From the NCBI GenBank assembly GCA_030686995.1, contig CM060704.1, forward strand, positions 169,638,218-169,702,217: DNA of 64,000 nucleotides, read 5' to 3'. The DNA is from Artemisia argyi (lineage: Eukaryota > Streptophyta > Magnoliopsida > Asterales > Asteraceae). How positions within the stretch are numbered: the stretch's first letter is position 1; each line of letters begins with the position of its first letter. A program made the position numbers and the translations under genes. The notes below the pieces were generated by a model. The model was not told the origin of the DNA and did no database searches. It worked only from the letters and a program-made list of their open reading frames with translations. Shown in pieces: positions 11,856 to 23,773 of this stretch.

Positions 11856-12214
11856 TGCTCAGGAGTCGGATCGCCTGCATGAAATGGAACTTGTGGTGCG
11901 TCTTGGCGTGCATCTTCAATAGTAATGGCAACCTGTCCACCTCTTCTGTTAGCATTACTCAAATCAGTGTCTGAACTCTCCATGCATATGATTGTTGATT
12001 CAAGTGGTCCATGAACGTTGGAAGCTACACACCTTAAAAATTCAAAACAGAAAAAACAATTACTGCGGCATAAAGTACACATTCCAAAAGATCGAAAAAA
12101 CCAAGATAGAAGAATACATGCTGGAACTTACTGAGCAGTAGGTGGATTTACAGTGGGAGAGGACATTGCTGATTGAGATATGGGAAGCTCTTCGGTGTAG
12201 TTTAGATTTTCCAT
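11856..12214 (-). pseudogene. Truncated paralogue of the 4-TM protein gene (exons 1-2 only)
   Basis: Exon 1 is 12132-12214 (ATG at 12214, 83 nt, donor GTAAGT). Exon 2 is 11856-12032 (177 nt). They encode MENLNYTEELPISQS and GPLESTIICMESSDTDLSNA, ending PTPEQ, closely similar to residues 1-88 of the intact gene at 47090-48089. Splice phase and exon 1 length are identical to that copy. Exon 2 is one codon shorter and its donor has decayed from GTAAGT to GTAATT. Exon 3, which carries all four membrane segments, is absent; the hAT remnant and an A-tailed insert lie where it should be. If transcribed, it could give only a short soluble peptide. Confidence 0.85.
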
Positions 12215-12600
12215 GGTTTATGGTGTTGGATACAGGTTCGTTTGGAGTGTAAATTATTTATGTAGTAGCTAGGTGTGACTGCTTCTAGACTAGAAGTTCT
12301 AGTATTGCATGTAAATCTTCAATTCATGTGCTTAAATAGTTATTATCAAGTTGTAAATGGGGCAGAAAAACAATTACCATGATAACGATTTTTGGTTAAA
12401 AATCCCATGACGTCACCCAAATTACGAAAGTTCGCTATCAGTATTAATAAAGCAAAGTCGTGATTGTGGTGATGGCATCTACTTTGTCGTTGGCTTTCCC
12501 AAATTCGTATATATTATTTCATTATGTGATAATATAGTTTAGGGAAAGAAAAAAGTAGAGAGGCCTAAGAAAAACTATTTATGACTAACCTATTACTCCG
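12215..12600. repeat. Paralogous upstream region, copy A
   Basis: This aligns with the upstream region of the intact gene (48090-48560), less the MITE found there, and its far end (about 12490-12595) also aligns with 29396-29505 of copy B. A TATA-like TTAAATA lies about 120 bases upstream of the ATG. The palindrome CACGTG seen in copy C is CATGTG here, and a TGACGTCA palindrome near 12409 is seen in this copy only. Promoter function is inferred from position. Confidence 0.6.
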
Positions 12601-13199
12601 TAATTAGTTAATCTAGTATATGACAACGTACCCACCAAACTGCTCGAAAGCTTCCCCTTCAAACATGTTCCAAAGCAACATCTCGGACCTCAAGTTAACC
12701 TCTTAAAATCTTTTTTTGGCGTCAAACTACTTATTCACAGTAGTTACTGTTATATATATTAAGTGTATTGCTACAAGAGACAATCATGATAATCGAGATA
12801 AATATCAAGTGTAGAAAATAGTACCGTATACCGTTTGATTGTTTAGACCCGAAGAACACAAACAATAAAAATGTTGAGGCCTGTTATGCTCACAGTTTCT
12901 TTAAAACAGATTCGTTTTCTCCACGGTGCTTGAGAAATCATGTACGTCTCTCTCTCAGGATACAACAACAATGAATAACTTCGTTAGCAGAAACGAATTA
13001 TCAAGTCAAACCAATACGTGCCTTCCCTCTTTCAAAACTTTGACCACATATTTTAACAGTTACCACTTTAGAATTCGTCAATTCCACCAATCCCCTTGCC
13101 TACCACTTAATTAATGTGAAAGAAACTAGCAGCTTACTTAATAGAAAGAGGTCAAACAAAAAGAAAAAGAAGAGAGAGAGATAAAAAAAAAAAAAATTG
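12601..13199. other. No gene seen
   Basis: AT-rich sequence with one short frame of no recognisable content. It ends in a purine-rich stretch (GA repeats and an A-run) at about 13140-13196. Confidence 0.5.
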
Positions 13200-13440
13200 T
13201 ATTTCCATTGATAGTGGTATTCATAAATGGATTTCTTTTTTCTTTTTAGGACATACGGTGGTTGGCTCCATAACCCTTGGAGGCCTCAAGAGAGAGGACA
13301 TTTGTATCTCCAGAGAGGACATTTGTATCTCCATTGATAGTGGTATTCATAAATAGATTTCTTTTTTCTTATTAGGACATATTTTGGTTGGCTCCATAAC
13401 CCTTGGAGGCCTCGCTCCATAACCCTTGGTTGGCTCCCAC
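13200..13440. repeat. Short tandem duplication
   Basis: The phrase TTGATAGTGGTATTCATAAA and the following text up to CCCTTGGAGGCCTC occur twice about 120 bases apart, and parts of the GGTTGGCTCCATAACCC word recur a third time near 13410. It is non-coding. Confidence 0.7.
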
Positions 13441-13618
13441 TGAACTCATTAAATCTGGAAAAGTGGCTAATAGTTTAGTAAGCGACAATTGATAAAAAAA
13501 AGTTTAGTAAGCGAAAAAGAAAATATGATTATATAATATAATTAGTGTATGCTTAAATCATTGGATGAGACTTGATTTGGTGGGACAGCCAATAAGGATC
13601 TTCGTTGTGGTTCTTCAT

Positions 13619-13890
13619 GAACCGCTCATAGAAACACAATCGGTCGAGTTGTGACCCTTAGACGTTTTGAACAGCAATAACTCTTTATCGTCACTTAGCT
13701 CATTTCGTTGTTTTCCTTTGTTTGGTCATTTAGGTAGCTAATTTAAAGCAACGATTTCATATGACTAGTTTTTAACATACCTTGAAATGGTCATATTTCA
13801 TAGCGTGTATTCTTCTTAAGAGCTTAACTTAGTAATTTAGGAACTCTAACGACTCTCCAATATACTTTTATTGTAGTTTCCCTCATCACT
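13619..13890. repeat. Direct repeat, unit 1 (about 270 bp)
   Basis: From GAACCGCTCATAGAAACACA to TTCCCTCATCAC this is nearly identical to 14195-14464, with scattered substitutions and one small indel. The spacer (13891-14194) is not repeated. No frame crosses it. The arrangement fits a local duplication or a pair of short terminal repeats, but I see no TG/CA ends. Confidence 0.75.
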
Positions 13891-14194
13891 CTAACGACTC
13901 TCCAATTAACTTAGTTTAGGTTCTTCATATTATATACCTTTACAAGTTCCGTACACTTTACCCCTTTGTATCTCATCAATATACATTTGGATACCTAATT
14001 TTTATAAGAATGTCCAGAACCTTGCCCGCCAAAACTAAATCATAGAATATGACTTCATCTATATCAGCGCTGGAGTTATAAAGAAATTCCGGATAATAGT
14101 GTTCTGGTCATGGAGATATTATATTGTCACAAAACTGTTAACCAAGAAAATAATAGATTATATATTTGTGTGCTTGAGATTTCATGTTCTTAAT

Positions 14195-14464
14195 GAACCG
14201 CTCATAGAAACACAATCGGTCGAGTTGTGACCCTTAGATGTTTTGAATAGCAATAACTCTTTATCATCACTTAGCTCATTTCGTTGTTTTCCTTTGTTTG
14301 ATCATTTAGGTAGCGAATTTAAAACAACGATTTCAAATGACTAGTTTTTAACATACGTTGAAATTGTCATGTTTCATAGCATGTATTCTTCTTAAGAGCT
14401 TAACTTAGTTTACGAACTCTAACGACTCTCCAATATACTTTTATTGTAGTTTCCCTCATCACTT
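14195..14464. repeat. Direct repeat, unit 2 (about 270 bp)
   Basis: Second copy of the unit at 13619-13890, same orientation. After it the sequence runs on without further similarity to unit 1's flank. Confidence 0.75.
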
Positions 14465-14639
14465 ATACTCCTTCTGAATTTAAGACTAATATAGTTTAAT
14501 TCCCGAATGCTTCTTGCCTTGTGTCTCTCCTCCATATAATTCTGCTCCCATTCTTTCATTATCAATATATTATGTTACATGAAACTAACCATTGATGTAG
14601 GTTAAGCCTTTGTAAAAATTTGATCCATGGATTCGCTAA

Positions 14640-15799
14640 CAACGGAGTGCAATAAACTAGGGGAAGCAATAATCATGAGGGGAGTAATGAGCTAGGGGGA
14701 GCAGATAGCTCGGAGTTTTTTAAACGGGGATGATGGAAGTATACTCAAAATGGGGATGATGGAGAACCACAATAACGAGTTTTTGCATTGAAAACATAAT
14801 TAGTCATTTTAGGGTATTGTGTGTCTAACAATTCTAAGTAATCATTTTGCTTTCTTCGATCTTGCCTATTTTAAGCAACCATTTTGCATACACTTTGGTT
14901 TATCCCTTGCAAACATTTGTCTGAAGCTTTTGCAATTTAAATACACACATTCTCAAGTCTTAAAACAACTCTCTAACCCTTGATCATAATGCTTCTATTG
15001 TTGAAATCATATTATCACTTGATGATCCATCAAATCAAGCTCAGAGTTCTTGTCATCCTCATCCACCAAAAACACACTTGCATATGAAGATCCACTACAA
15101 CTCATTTTCATCAATTGAAGGCTTCTCATCAATAAAACTTCAACCATATCAAGGTTACAGTTCTTGATATTTAGATTAGGCATTGATATCAACTAGACAA
15201 ACATGTCTTTAATCATCATTACACAACATCATGTATCACCATTATACAACACCTTGTATCACCCATTATATTTTAAACTAGAGGTTAGGTGGTTTATGAG
15301 TTTAAGCCTTGAAACACAAGGGTAATAGGTTTAGTGTGTTTAGTCTTTAAAACACAAAGGTTTTAGGTTTGTTATCTTTAGACCAAAAAACTTAACAGGT
15401 TTAGTTCTACCCCAAGAAGAACTCGATATCAAGCTTAGTATCAGTAAACATTGTAAGCGGCGTTGTAAGGTTTTCTCTACCGATAAGTGAGCTTGCTGAC
15501 TTAGTGAAGTAACTCTCGAGTCGGGAACTCGGGGAGTGGAGTAGGGGGAAGAGGAGCTTCATGACCGAACCACTATAAATCATCGTGTTCGGTATGCTCT
15601 TTCTTTTACTTATCGCTTTGTGTTTATATTTGTATTGTGTTGTGGTGAAATGTTTTCATATGCTTTCTACTATCTTTATAGTTGTAGAATTATTATTGTC
15701 GCTCATCATATTGCATTACATTGATCGGTCATTTGATACGAAAAACTTAAGTTTTTAACGGAACGTATTCATCCCTCTACGTTTCCACATGCGTTACCC
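14640..15799 (+). mobile_element. Sirevirus-like LTR and 3'-end remnant
   Basis: About 14655-14760 has repeated AGGGGGAGCA-like purine tracts, the multiplied polypurine tracts typical of Sirevirus 3' ends. Further right, 15485-15600 carries CTCTCGAGT, CGGGGAGTGGAGTAGGG and GAACCACTATAAATC in the same order as the LTR of the complete element at 54831-63716 read on its coding strand. Sequence then continues to 15799, where copy B begins. Borders and target duplication are unclear, so this is a degraded end of a related but distinct copia element. Confidence 0.55.
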
Positions 15800-17181
15800 A
15801 TCAAAATACAACAATCAACTTGTTTTTACCCTTCAGTCAAAATACTTATTTTCACACAAACAAAATATTATATTGACAAAAGATGACACTTAATAAGTTT
15901 CACTTTTGTAGCCAAAGAATTGAGGATCCATCGGTTGTAAAGGTTCGAGGTCACTAAATGATTTGTGTACATAAATACGATCGAACTAGGTGGTAATAAT
16001 ATCAACAAATTCTATTGATAATGTCTTAGTCGACCTAAATAGTTCGTCTAAAACAGATTTAATTACATGAGATGTTTGTATGTTAAGATGCATTTTGGGA
16101 TGAAAGTAGTTCTTTCTGACTTGAGACAAAGGCAGCATGTATCAACACCACATTTGCAACTTGTATTTTATTTATTTATTTATTTTTATTTTGTTAAATT
16201 GTGATATGTGTAGGGGTGTTCACGGTTCGGTTAATTAACCGAATAAACCGAAAACCGAACCGAACCGAACCGAAATAAAACCGAACCGAACATATAACCG
16301 AACCGAACTTGTTAAAACCGAACCGAACCGAACCGAATTAAAAATTCGGTTTTCGGTTTGGATATGGGTTTAGCTATCTGAACCGAAAACCGAACCGAAA
16401 ACCGAATTTATATAAATATATATATATTTTTTATATATTTATATTATTTTAAATATAAAAAATATCCATTAAAATTTTATAATAATATAAAAAAACACAT
16501 TTTTATGCTTGAAATATTTTTTTTGCCAAAAATATATATAATTAAATTCAAAAAAAAATATAAATAGTGTAATTTAAGTAAAAAATTCGGTTTTCGGTTT
16601 TGACCCATAACCGAACCGAACTTCGGTTCGGTTCTCGGTTCGGTTCGGTTATAGATATTTTCGGTTCGGTTCGGTTTTCGGTTATGACCCAAAAAAATTT
16701 TTTAACCGAACAACCCGAACCGAATAAACCGATTAACCGATAACCGAACCGATGAACACCCCTAGATATGTGTAATATTACATTGAATAATTAAACTTAA
16801 CTAAATCAGTAAACAGCTTGGGCTTTAAATGTGGGCTGCAGACCATATATGTTTATACTGGGCAGTGGATTATCATTTGAGGCTTTAAAAGATGTTGGGC
16901 CTTGTAGTGTTGCCCACCCTGCATAAGCCCAAATCCGACTTAGCTTGTAGCATTCCAAGTTGGTTCAACTCCAACTTAGCTTGAGGCACGGGCATAAAGA
17001 TTTAAGATTCACTTTTATTCGGTACAATTTCTCTACAGAAATTTTCCTCTTTCTCCATATTATACGATCTTTAACTTAGAAATATATGATATATCTTAAG
17101 TTTGTACTATTGTAATTAAGCAATGTGACCCCCGCGTTCGAGAAATGAATACACTGGAGTATAGTACATATATACTTCTCA
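15800..17181. repeat. Paralogous segment, copy B, left part
   Basis: Aligns with 1260-1392 plus 7968-8572 of copy A and, from about 16800, with 46190-46590 of copy C. It holds the uninterrupted Helitron 1 target (15952-15965). It is interrupted by the MITE at 16211-16764 and then by the CACTA element at 17182. Confidence 0.82.
16211..16764. mobile_element. hAT-type MITE, 554 bp, 8-bp TSD
   Basis: Begins TAGGGGTGTTCACGGTTCGG and ends GATGAACACCCCTA, near-perfect terminal inverted repeats. It is flanked by the perfect 8-bp direct repeat GATATGTG (16203-16210 and 16765-16772). Copy A lacks it at the matching place. Arms consist of AACCGAACCG words, the centre is AT-rich. Same family as 555-1251. 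Confidence 0.93.
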
Positions 17182-17219
17182 CACTACTACATATCACACT
17201 TTTGCCGATGAAATTTTTT

Positions 17220-17600
17220 GGACTGTACCGACGCCCGTTCGTCGGTAAGGGTTAGATGCCGACGAAGCTTCGTCGGCCTATGATAGTAGGCAATGCCTCG
17301 TCGGGATTTACTGTCCCGACGATATTTCCCGACGCTAAAGTGGGGCCCACAGCCATTTTCAGTCAACTGAAAACCTGTTTCGACAAATAAAATGCCGACA
17401 TCTAGTCGTCGGTATTTTAATTACAATTAACAAAAACCGTTAATTACTCGGTCAATAAGTCAACAAGTCAAACGGTCAACGTTTTATGGTACCGACGACA
17501 TGGCGTCGGTATACAAAAAGTCATACAAAAAAGTCAAAAGGGTCAAACGCAAAAAAGTCAAAATTATGCTATAAAATACCGACGACATGTCGTCGGTATT
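17220..17600. promoter_or_regulatory. CACTA left subterminal repeats
   Basis: At least six inverted-repeat words of the CCGACG...CGTCGG class occur, for example around 17226-17246, 17258-17277, 17390-17415, 17490-17512 and 17578-17599. In En/Spm such repeats bind the TnpA protein and bring the ends together; that function is inferred here from position and palindromy. Confidence 0.75.
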
Positions 17601-18029
17601 TTTATTTTATGCAGGCTGCATAGCAGCCTGTAATGTAGCCGTTTTCCAGATTTTTTCCGGAAAAAATCTACACAATCTAAACCTGTATACACAATCCAAA
17701 CCTCTATACCAACATGCCAATATGTCAAAACAACTTGTAACTGCTAAAACTCTTATATATAATCGCTAAACACCCCAAATACATTAAAACGTTTCAAATT
17801 CTACAAAATGGGCGTTATAAAGCTGCCAATAGCACAAAAGCTGCTATATCCGCAATGTTTAAGTTGCCAAAATGCCAAAGTTTACAATAATAACATACGG
17901 ATGAGTCAATAGCATACGGATGGACAAAGTCAAGGTGTTAAGTGATAAAGTGTACATCATACGGATGAGAATCAAGCATAAGGATTGAGAAAATGTTAAC
18001 GTTTACAAAATAACCCATACAAATATACC

Positions 18030-20016
18030 TCATTGTCCCTCGTCAACATCGTAATCACTGTATTCATCACCACTACCCAAGTCAGCCTCATCACTCCCCA
18101 AGCCATTCTGAATGCCACTCCCACTCACACTCCTCGATCCTGCCGCGCCCACGCCAGTCCCACTCCCCGATCCTGCCACGGTTTGAGACGCCATCTGGCT
18201 CATCAACTGGGACCACAGATTGGGGTTTGTCTTCATTAATGTTATAACTGCCTTGAGTTGGCGCTTAGTTTCCTTTGATTCTTCTTCAACTTCCTTGATC
18301 TTTTTTTCTTTTTCGGCAAACATCTTGTCAATCTCGGGTGTGGTGTACGAATCGGAAGCTGGCGGCATGGGTAACCTTGTCTTGCCAATACCTGGTACCA
18401 CCCTACCCCTACCGGCTATATACCCCCGTTGCTTGCCCTTTAAAACCTTTGCAAGTATCTCTTCCTCTGTGTAGGCTCTCCCAATAGGCGTGTTAGCTCC
18501 CAGATCCCGCAATGCACACATCTCTTCCTATGTAGTTGAAAAAAATGATAAAATTAATATAAAAAAAACAAATAATATAAATTAAAATAACAAAAACAAA
18601 ATAATATAAATTAAATTAAAATAAAATTAAATAAAATAAATAAAAATAAAACGGTACTTACGTATTGAACACGAGCCTCGTCCTTCAACCATACACCTTT
18701 CTTGCAACGCTGGTCGTAAAAGCTCTGTATGAGGGAGGGGTACTGACGGTTCTCACTCCTCTCAAACTGTATATATATATTTACACAAGCATATAAGGTG
18801 AAACAAATTAAAAACGACAAATCAAACAGCATATATAATGAGATATATGTAAAATAATCATAATGTGTCTTACGTATTGGTGGCGAGATGCGGCCAACGA
18901 CCGAGATCCGTGGCGGCTAGTGTTCTTGTTCTTCTGCCTGTTTTCCTTGTTGATTTTGGACCTGTTGGCATGCTTTTCACTGAGGTAGAGCTCAATATGC
19001 TTATTCCACACAGACGACTCCATGTTAGGAGGAGGCTTGCTAACACATAATAACAAACGCAGAAAATTAACATATATCAATTGCTAACATATTAAAAAAA
19101 AATGACAAATATTAAATAATTAACAAACCTAAAAATTTACCTTCGTATCTCATCCACCTTATCAGCCCCACCTGGTATAGTCCAGTAATCTCGCTTGACG
19201 TCGTACTTGTTGTCCCTGTAGCGACCTGCGAGATACTCGTTGATGCCGTCTTTGATGGTCTTCCACCGGGGTGTACGCTGGTGGGACTTCAGATCAAACA
19301 TTTGCTGCAATCAAACATAACTAAAATAAATTTTTAAAAAAAATATATATTTTTGTTAATTTTTTTATATTTGTTCATTTTTTTAATATGTTAGCTAATA
19401 TATACATTTGTTAACTAATATATATACATCTAAATAAATAAAAAATATTGTTAACTAATTTTTTTTATTTAAATAAATATACACATTAAAATATATAAAC
19501 ACGATAACAAAACAATATAAAAGGAAAATGGAATAACTGACCGAGAGTTGAGGTATGACATGCGCCTTCTTTTCCTCTTCAATTTTGTGCCAGGACTCGT
19601 ACCACAACGGGAACTCCCTAATCAGCTCACCACAGTAGTTACCGAACCACTTAGCGTTGGTGCCAACATGAGTGAATATCCCCTGATCATTGTAGTCAAA
19701 CTCAATAGCCTGCGGGCCAAAATCACGCACGGCGTTCCTCAGGGATACGTTCTTGGTGGCTTGACGCACACCCGTCCTGCCACCACCACCCCTCCCTTCA
19801 CCCCTGCCCCTGCCCCTACCCCTTCGGGGGACAGTTCCTACAAATTGAAGTGAGTGAAAACATGTCATAATTAAAATAACAAGTAACCTAATACAAATGA
19901 TCAAGTTTAAGTTTCTTTTAAAAATTCTTACCACGATGACTGCTCTCAATCGGACGAAAAGGGGGTGGTGGGTCACCGACACCGTCACCACCGTGTCCGC
20001 GTGCGACTGCTGCCAT
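18030..20016 (-). CDS. TnpA-like DNA-binding protein of the CACTA element, 6 exons
   Basis: Six exons join in frame with GT-AG borders: 19932-20016, 19542-19837, 19141-19304, 18874-19039, 18662-18766 and 18030-18527, giving 437 residues. The ATG at 20016 directly follows an acceptor-like ACAG, so a 5' UTR intron is possible. The protein starts with a Gly/Arg-rich segment (about 30-50, PRRGRGRGRGEGRGGGGR) and continues with ATKNVSLRNAVRDFGP, a W-rich block (FGNYCGELIREFPLWYESW), then RTPRWKTIKDGINEYL and SVWNKHIELYLSEKHA. It ends with a charged probable coiled coil (about 340-370, AEKEKKIKEVEEESKETKRQ) and an acidic tail. This is the layout of the plant Ptta/En/Spm accessory proteins, which would bind the subterminal palindromes. 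No disabling change was seen. Confidence 0.85.
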
Positions 20017-20173
20017 CTGTAAAAGCACAAGTTGAATAACATATAGAAATTCATGAACAAATTAACATAAGCATGCACACATTCAGATACATATTCAAAT
20101 AAATATACACAATTAAACTATTTATTAACAATTTCATTCAAATAAGTGTTGTTTTACAAGATACAATTTAAGA

Positions 20174-22339
20174 TCAATCTGCTAAATCGACATCACTATC
20201 ATAAACACCATTAGTAGCAACTTCAACTTCATCATCAGAATTGTTTGCGACTTCATTATCAGAATCAGCTAAATTATAAGGATCGTCGTCTTCATCATCA
20301 ACAAAATCATCGTCGTCATCAACAGGAATGATTGGTGTTGGCGGTGGTGCCTCAACTAACGTTGAATGACCGTCGATATTCAAGCTTTGAAAGTGCAAAT
20401 CATTCAAATTACCAGACAGAGTGAGATCAGATGAGTTGTTGCCATGTATCACATCATCATAGTCTTCTACCACGATGAATGACCAGGCTGTGTTGTGATT
20501 AACATCTTGAACGACCTTCCAATTGAGTGGTCGTCTGGCAGGATCTTCAAGGTAGAAGACTTGTTTTGCTTGTGTTGCAAGAATGTAAGGTTGATCTTCA
20601 AACGCTGTGCTACATGCCCAAATTTGTGTCATGTTTTTTCTAGTGTTATAACGTTCGACTCTACGATTTTTGTTGGATACGTCAAACCACTTAACTCGAA
20701 ACAACACAACTTTGAACTGGGTATAAGCAAACTCCAGAATTTCTTCTAGCTGACCATAATACATTTCTCCTTCCTTCTCACCAGGTGAACAAATTCCACT
20801 GTTCTGAGTTGTACGTTTTATATCGCGACTATGTATAACAAACTTCACACCGTTGACTACACAAGAGTTGACTGAGATTGGGGTCCGTGATGGTCCATAA
20901 GCCAAAGCGAATAAGTCGGGAGTACAACTTCGGTCATTGGCAATGTAAAGCTTACGGATCTATAAAAAAAGATAAGAATAGATAGATATGAGTAATAGTC
21001 GTTATTTTTACAGGGAAATACATGCAATAAGTTTACCTTCGTCGAAAACCAGTCGGGAAATTCTTTCGACATGTCCCTATGAGGAAATTCCCTGAAAATG
21101 TTCATGATATTAGAATAAATCGAAAAGATAACATGGGAAGAAGAAATTTTAAAATGAAAACACATGTACCTCTCGAACTCGTCCATGTACTTGTCGATCT
21201 CAGGACTGTTATGAAGTACATACCATATCACTTTGTTCATTTCTTCGCGACCTAACCGAATAATTGTCTCTTTACCAGACTTTTTACATAGTGATCGGAA
21301 CACCTGAAAATCACTTGTGGGGCGAGGACAGTCCTGAGATGCAGTGGGACGATTAAATTTCGTCCCAATTTCACCCCGAAAATAACGAGAACAAAAAGTT
21401 AATGCTTCGTCTGCAACATAACCCTCCGCTATTGAACCTTCCGGCTTAGCTTTATTTCGTACATAGTTTTTTAGCTTCTTCATGTATCTTTCAAATGGAT
21501 ACATCCACCGGAATGAAACAGGCCCGCCTTCAAAAGCCTCTTCAGGTAAATGCATAACCAAGTGTATCATAATGTCGAAAAAAGCAGGAGGATATATTTG
21601 CTCGAGACTGCACAAAATATTGATCAACTGGTCTTTAGCTTTTACCATATCATTCACCATCAAAATTCGGGCACAAATTTGCTTAAAGAATGAACAAAGC
21701 TCGATAAATGGTGCATAAGTCTGTGTGTCCAAGTATTGTTGAAGTCCATAAGGAAGTAACCGTTGCATCATTATATGACAATCATGCGACTTCAAGCCCG
21801 TTATATTGTTATCATCTTTGGTCACTTTCGACTTGAACTTGGATCCGAACCCATCTGGCAGTTTAACTGTTTTGATGTATTGACAGAACAGTTTTCTTTT
21901 ATCGGGTGTCAGGGAGTACTTAGCATGAGGCTTCGAGCACTTCCCGTTTTGTTTGTTTCCGAGCCACAACTCCCGTCGAATGCCCAAAGCTTGCAAGTCT
22001 TGTCTTGCTTTGGCGGTGTCTTTAGATTTTTCATTCATTAACAAAGTGTTCAAGATACTCTCCAACACATTTTTTTCGATATGCATGACATCTAAATTGT
22101 GTTGTAGAGAAAGAGAAGACCAATATGGAAGCTCGTAGAAAATAGACCGTTTAGTCCAGTTCAGGTCGGTTTTAGTATTATGTTTTATCTTCACACCCCC
22201 ATAATTTGGATGTTTCCTCGGCAAATGTGTGGGCAATATTGCAAGTTGAGTGAAGATATCAGCCGGAGTATATTTTTTAGGAGGATCTCTAAAATCAGTT
22301 GCACCATTGAATTTAGTAAAGTCCCTACTCCATATATGG

Positions 22340-22371
<32 letters not shown>

Positions 22372-23773
22372 TTCTATGGCCAACATAAGCTTGTTTGCTT
22401 ATCACACGCGTAACCGGAGTGTCTACTTTGCATGTAGGGCATGCGTAGTAACCTTGCCCACTCCAACCAGACAAACAACTGCAAGCAGGAAAATCATTGA
22501 TGGTCCATAAAAGCATCGCTCTCATGTTGAATTTTTTGCTTGTAACAGCGTCCATAGTCGGGACACCTGGTTTTTTCCATAATTTCTGAAGGTCATCAAT
22601 CAAAGGCTTTAAGTAAACATCAATGTCCTTCCCTGGTGATTTAGGGCCAGGAATCAACAACGTCAACATCAAAGTAGTCTCTTTCATGCATAACCACGGA
22701 GGCAAGTTGTATGTTGTTAAGATAACAGGCCACATGTTGTATGATTGACTAAGGTTGCCGAACGGATTGAAACCATCAGCCGCCAACCCTAATCGGACGT
22801 TTCTTGGTTCGTTAGCAAATTCCGAATATTTACCGCTGTCAAACTTCTGCCATGCTTTACCATCAACCGGGTGTTGCATCTTACCGTTTTCCTTAGACTT
22901 TCCAGTGGCATGCCAAGTCATATGTTTTGCGGTGTGAATAGACTTGTACAAACGTTGTAGTCTAGGAATGATAGGAAAGTAACGCAACACCTTTTTAGGA
23001 ACTTTCTTCCCCGTTGTGTTGCTGTCTTTCCATCTATAAGTTTTACAGACCGGACAATACTCCAAATCTTCAGCATCAGTCCCCCGATATAAAAAGCAAT
23101 CATTTTCACAAGCATGTATCGACTCATACCCTAACCCGATCTTTTTAAATGTCTTTTTTATAGCATAGTATGACGGTGGGAGATTATAACCTAACCTGGG
23201 AGGAAATACCTCCTGGAGAAATTTTAACGTATTGTTAAATGAAGTATCACTCCATTTACCGCTAACCTTGAGATGCGTAAACTTTGACATAAAATCCAAG
23301 GTGGTCATAAAGTCACAACCCGGGTAAAGAGGCTGGTTGGAACTGGCAAGTAACTCTTCAAACTCGTTACGTACAGGAGGTGTCGTTGCTTGAGTCTGCT
23401 CGTTACTTGTCTCGCCAATATTTGGAGGAGTTGGCTCATTTTGTTCATTATTCGGAGGAATATCAAAAATATCATTAATGCACGCACCCATGTCACTCAC
23501 CTCACATTGTGTTGTGTTATTTTCTTATGGCAGAGGATCGGGTTCACCGTGAAGGCGCCATTGTGTATACGTTGGGTCCCACCCATAGTCACCTATGTGG
23601 TTTTTGAGATCTTTAAGATCTACCCAACGAACATTACGACAAAGACGACATGGACATTTTATTTTTCCGTAACTATTAAGTAACAGCTTGCAATGATCGA
23701 GGAATGCGGCAAGACCATCAAAAAATTGTTTTGAACAACGACTCTCTAAAGTCCAACTCTTATCAAGTATCAT
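20174..23773 (-). pseudogene. TnpD/tnp2-type CACTA transposase, broken
   Basis: Three exons (21170-23773, 21037-21091, 20174-20959) with clean GT-AG junctions. The N-terminus (DKSW, then CPCRLCRN and HIGDYGW) is the transposase-associated zinc-binding domain. Next come YESIHACENDCFLYR and YCPVCKTYRW, and the tnp2 core with MWPVILTTYNLPPWLCMKE and SGWSGQGYYACPTC. A DUF4218-like block (HLPEEAFEGGPVSFRWMYPF, SIAEGYVADEALTF) and a DUF4216-like C-terminal block (VVNGVKFVIHSRD) follow, with an acidic tail. Two lesions are visible: an in-frame TAA at 23525-23527 just after the zinc domain, and a frame change at a run of 27 A (22340-22366). If both were sequence artefacts the protein would be about 1147 residues, normal for the family. 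Confidence 0.9.
22340..22366 (-). repeat. A27 homopolymer inside the transposase frame
   Basis: Twenty-seven T residues on the plus strand encode poly-lysine on the coding strand. With 27, the upstream frame ends in CCATATATGGAGTAG; the correct downstream frame is one base off, so 26 or 29 residues would fuse the two parts. This could be replication slippage, or a sequencing length error. Confidence 0.85.

Noticed and set aside
18808..19080. Plus- and minus-strand frames overlapping the TnpA exons
   Set aside because: Shadow frames of the spliced TnpA gene; only the frame that joins in phase was kept.
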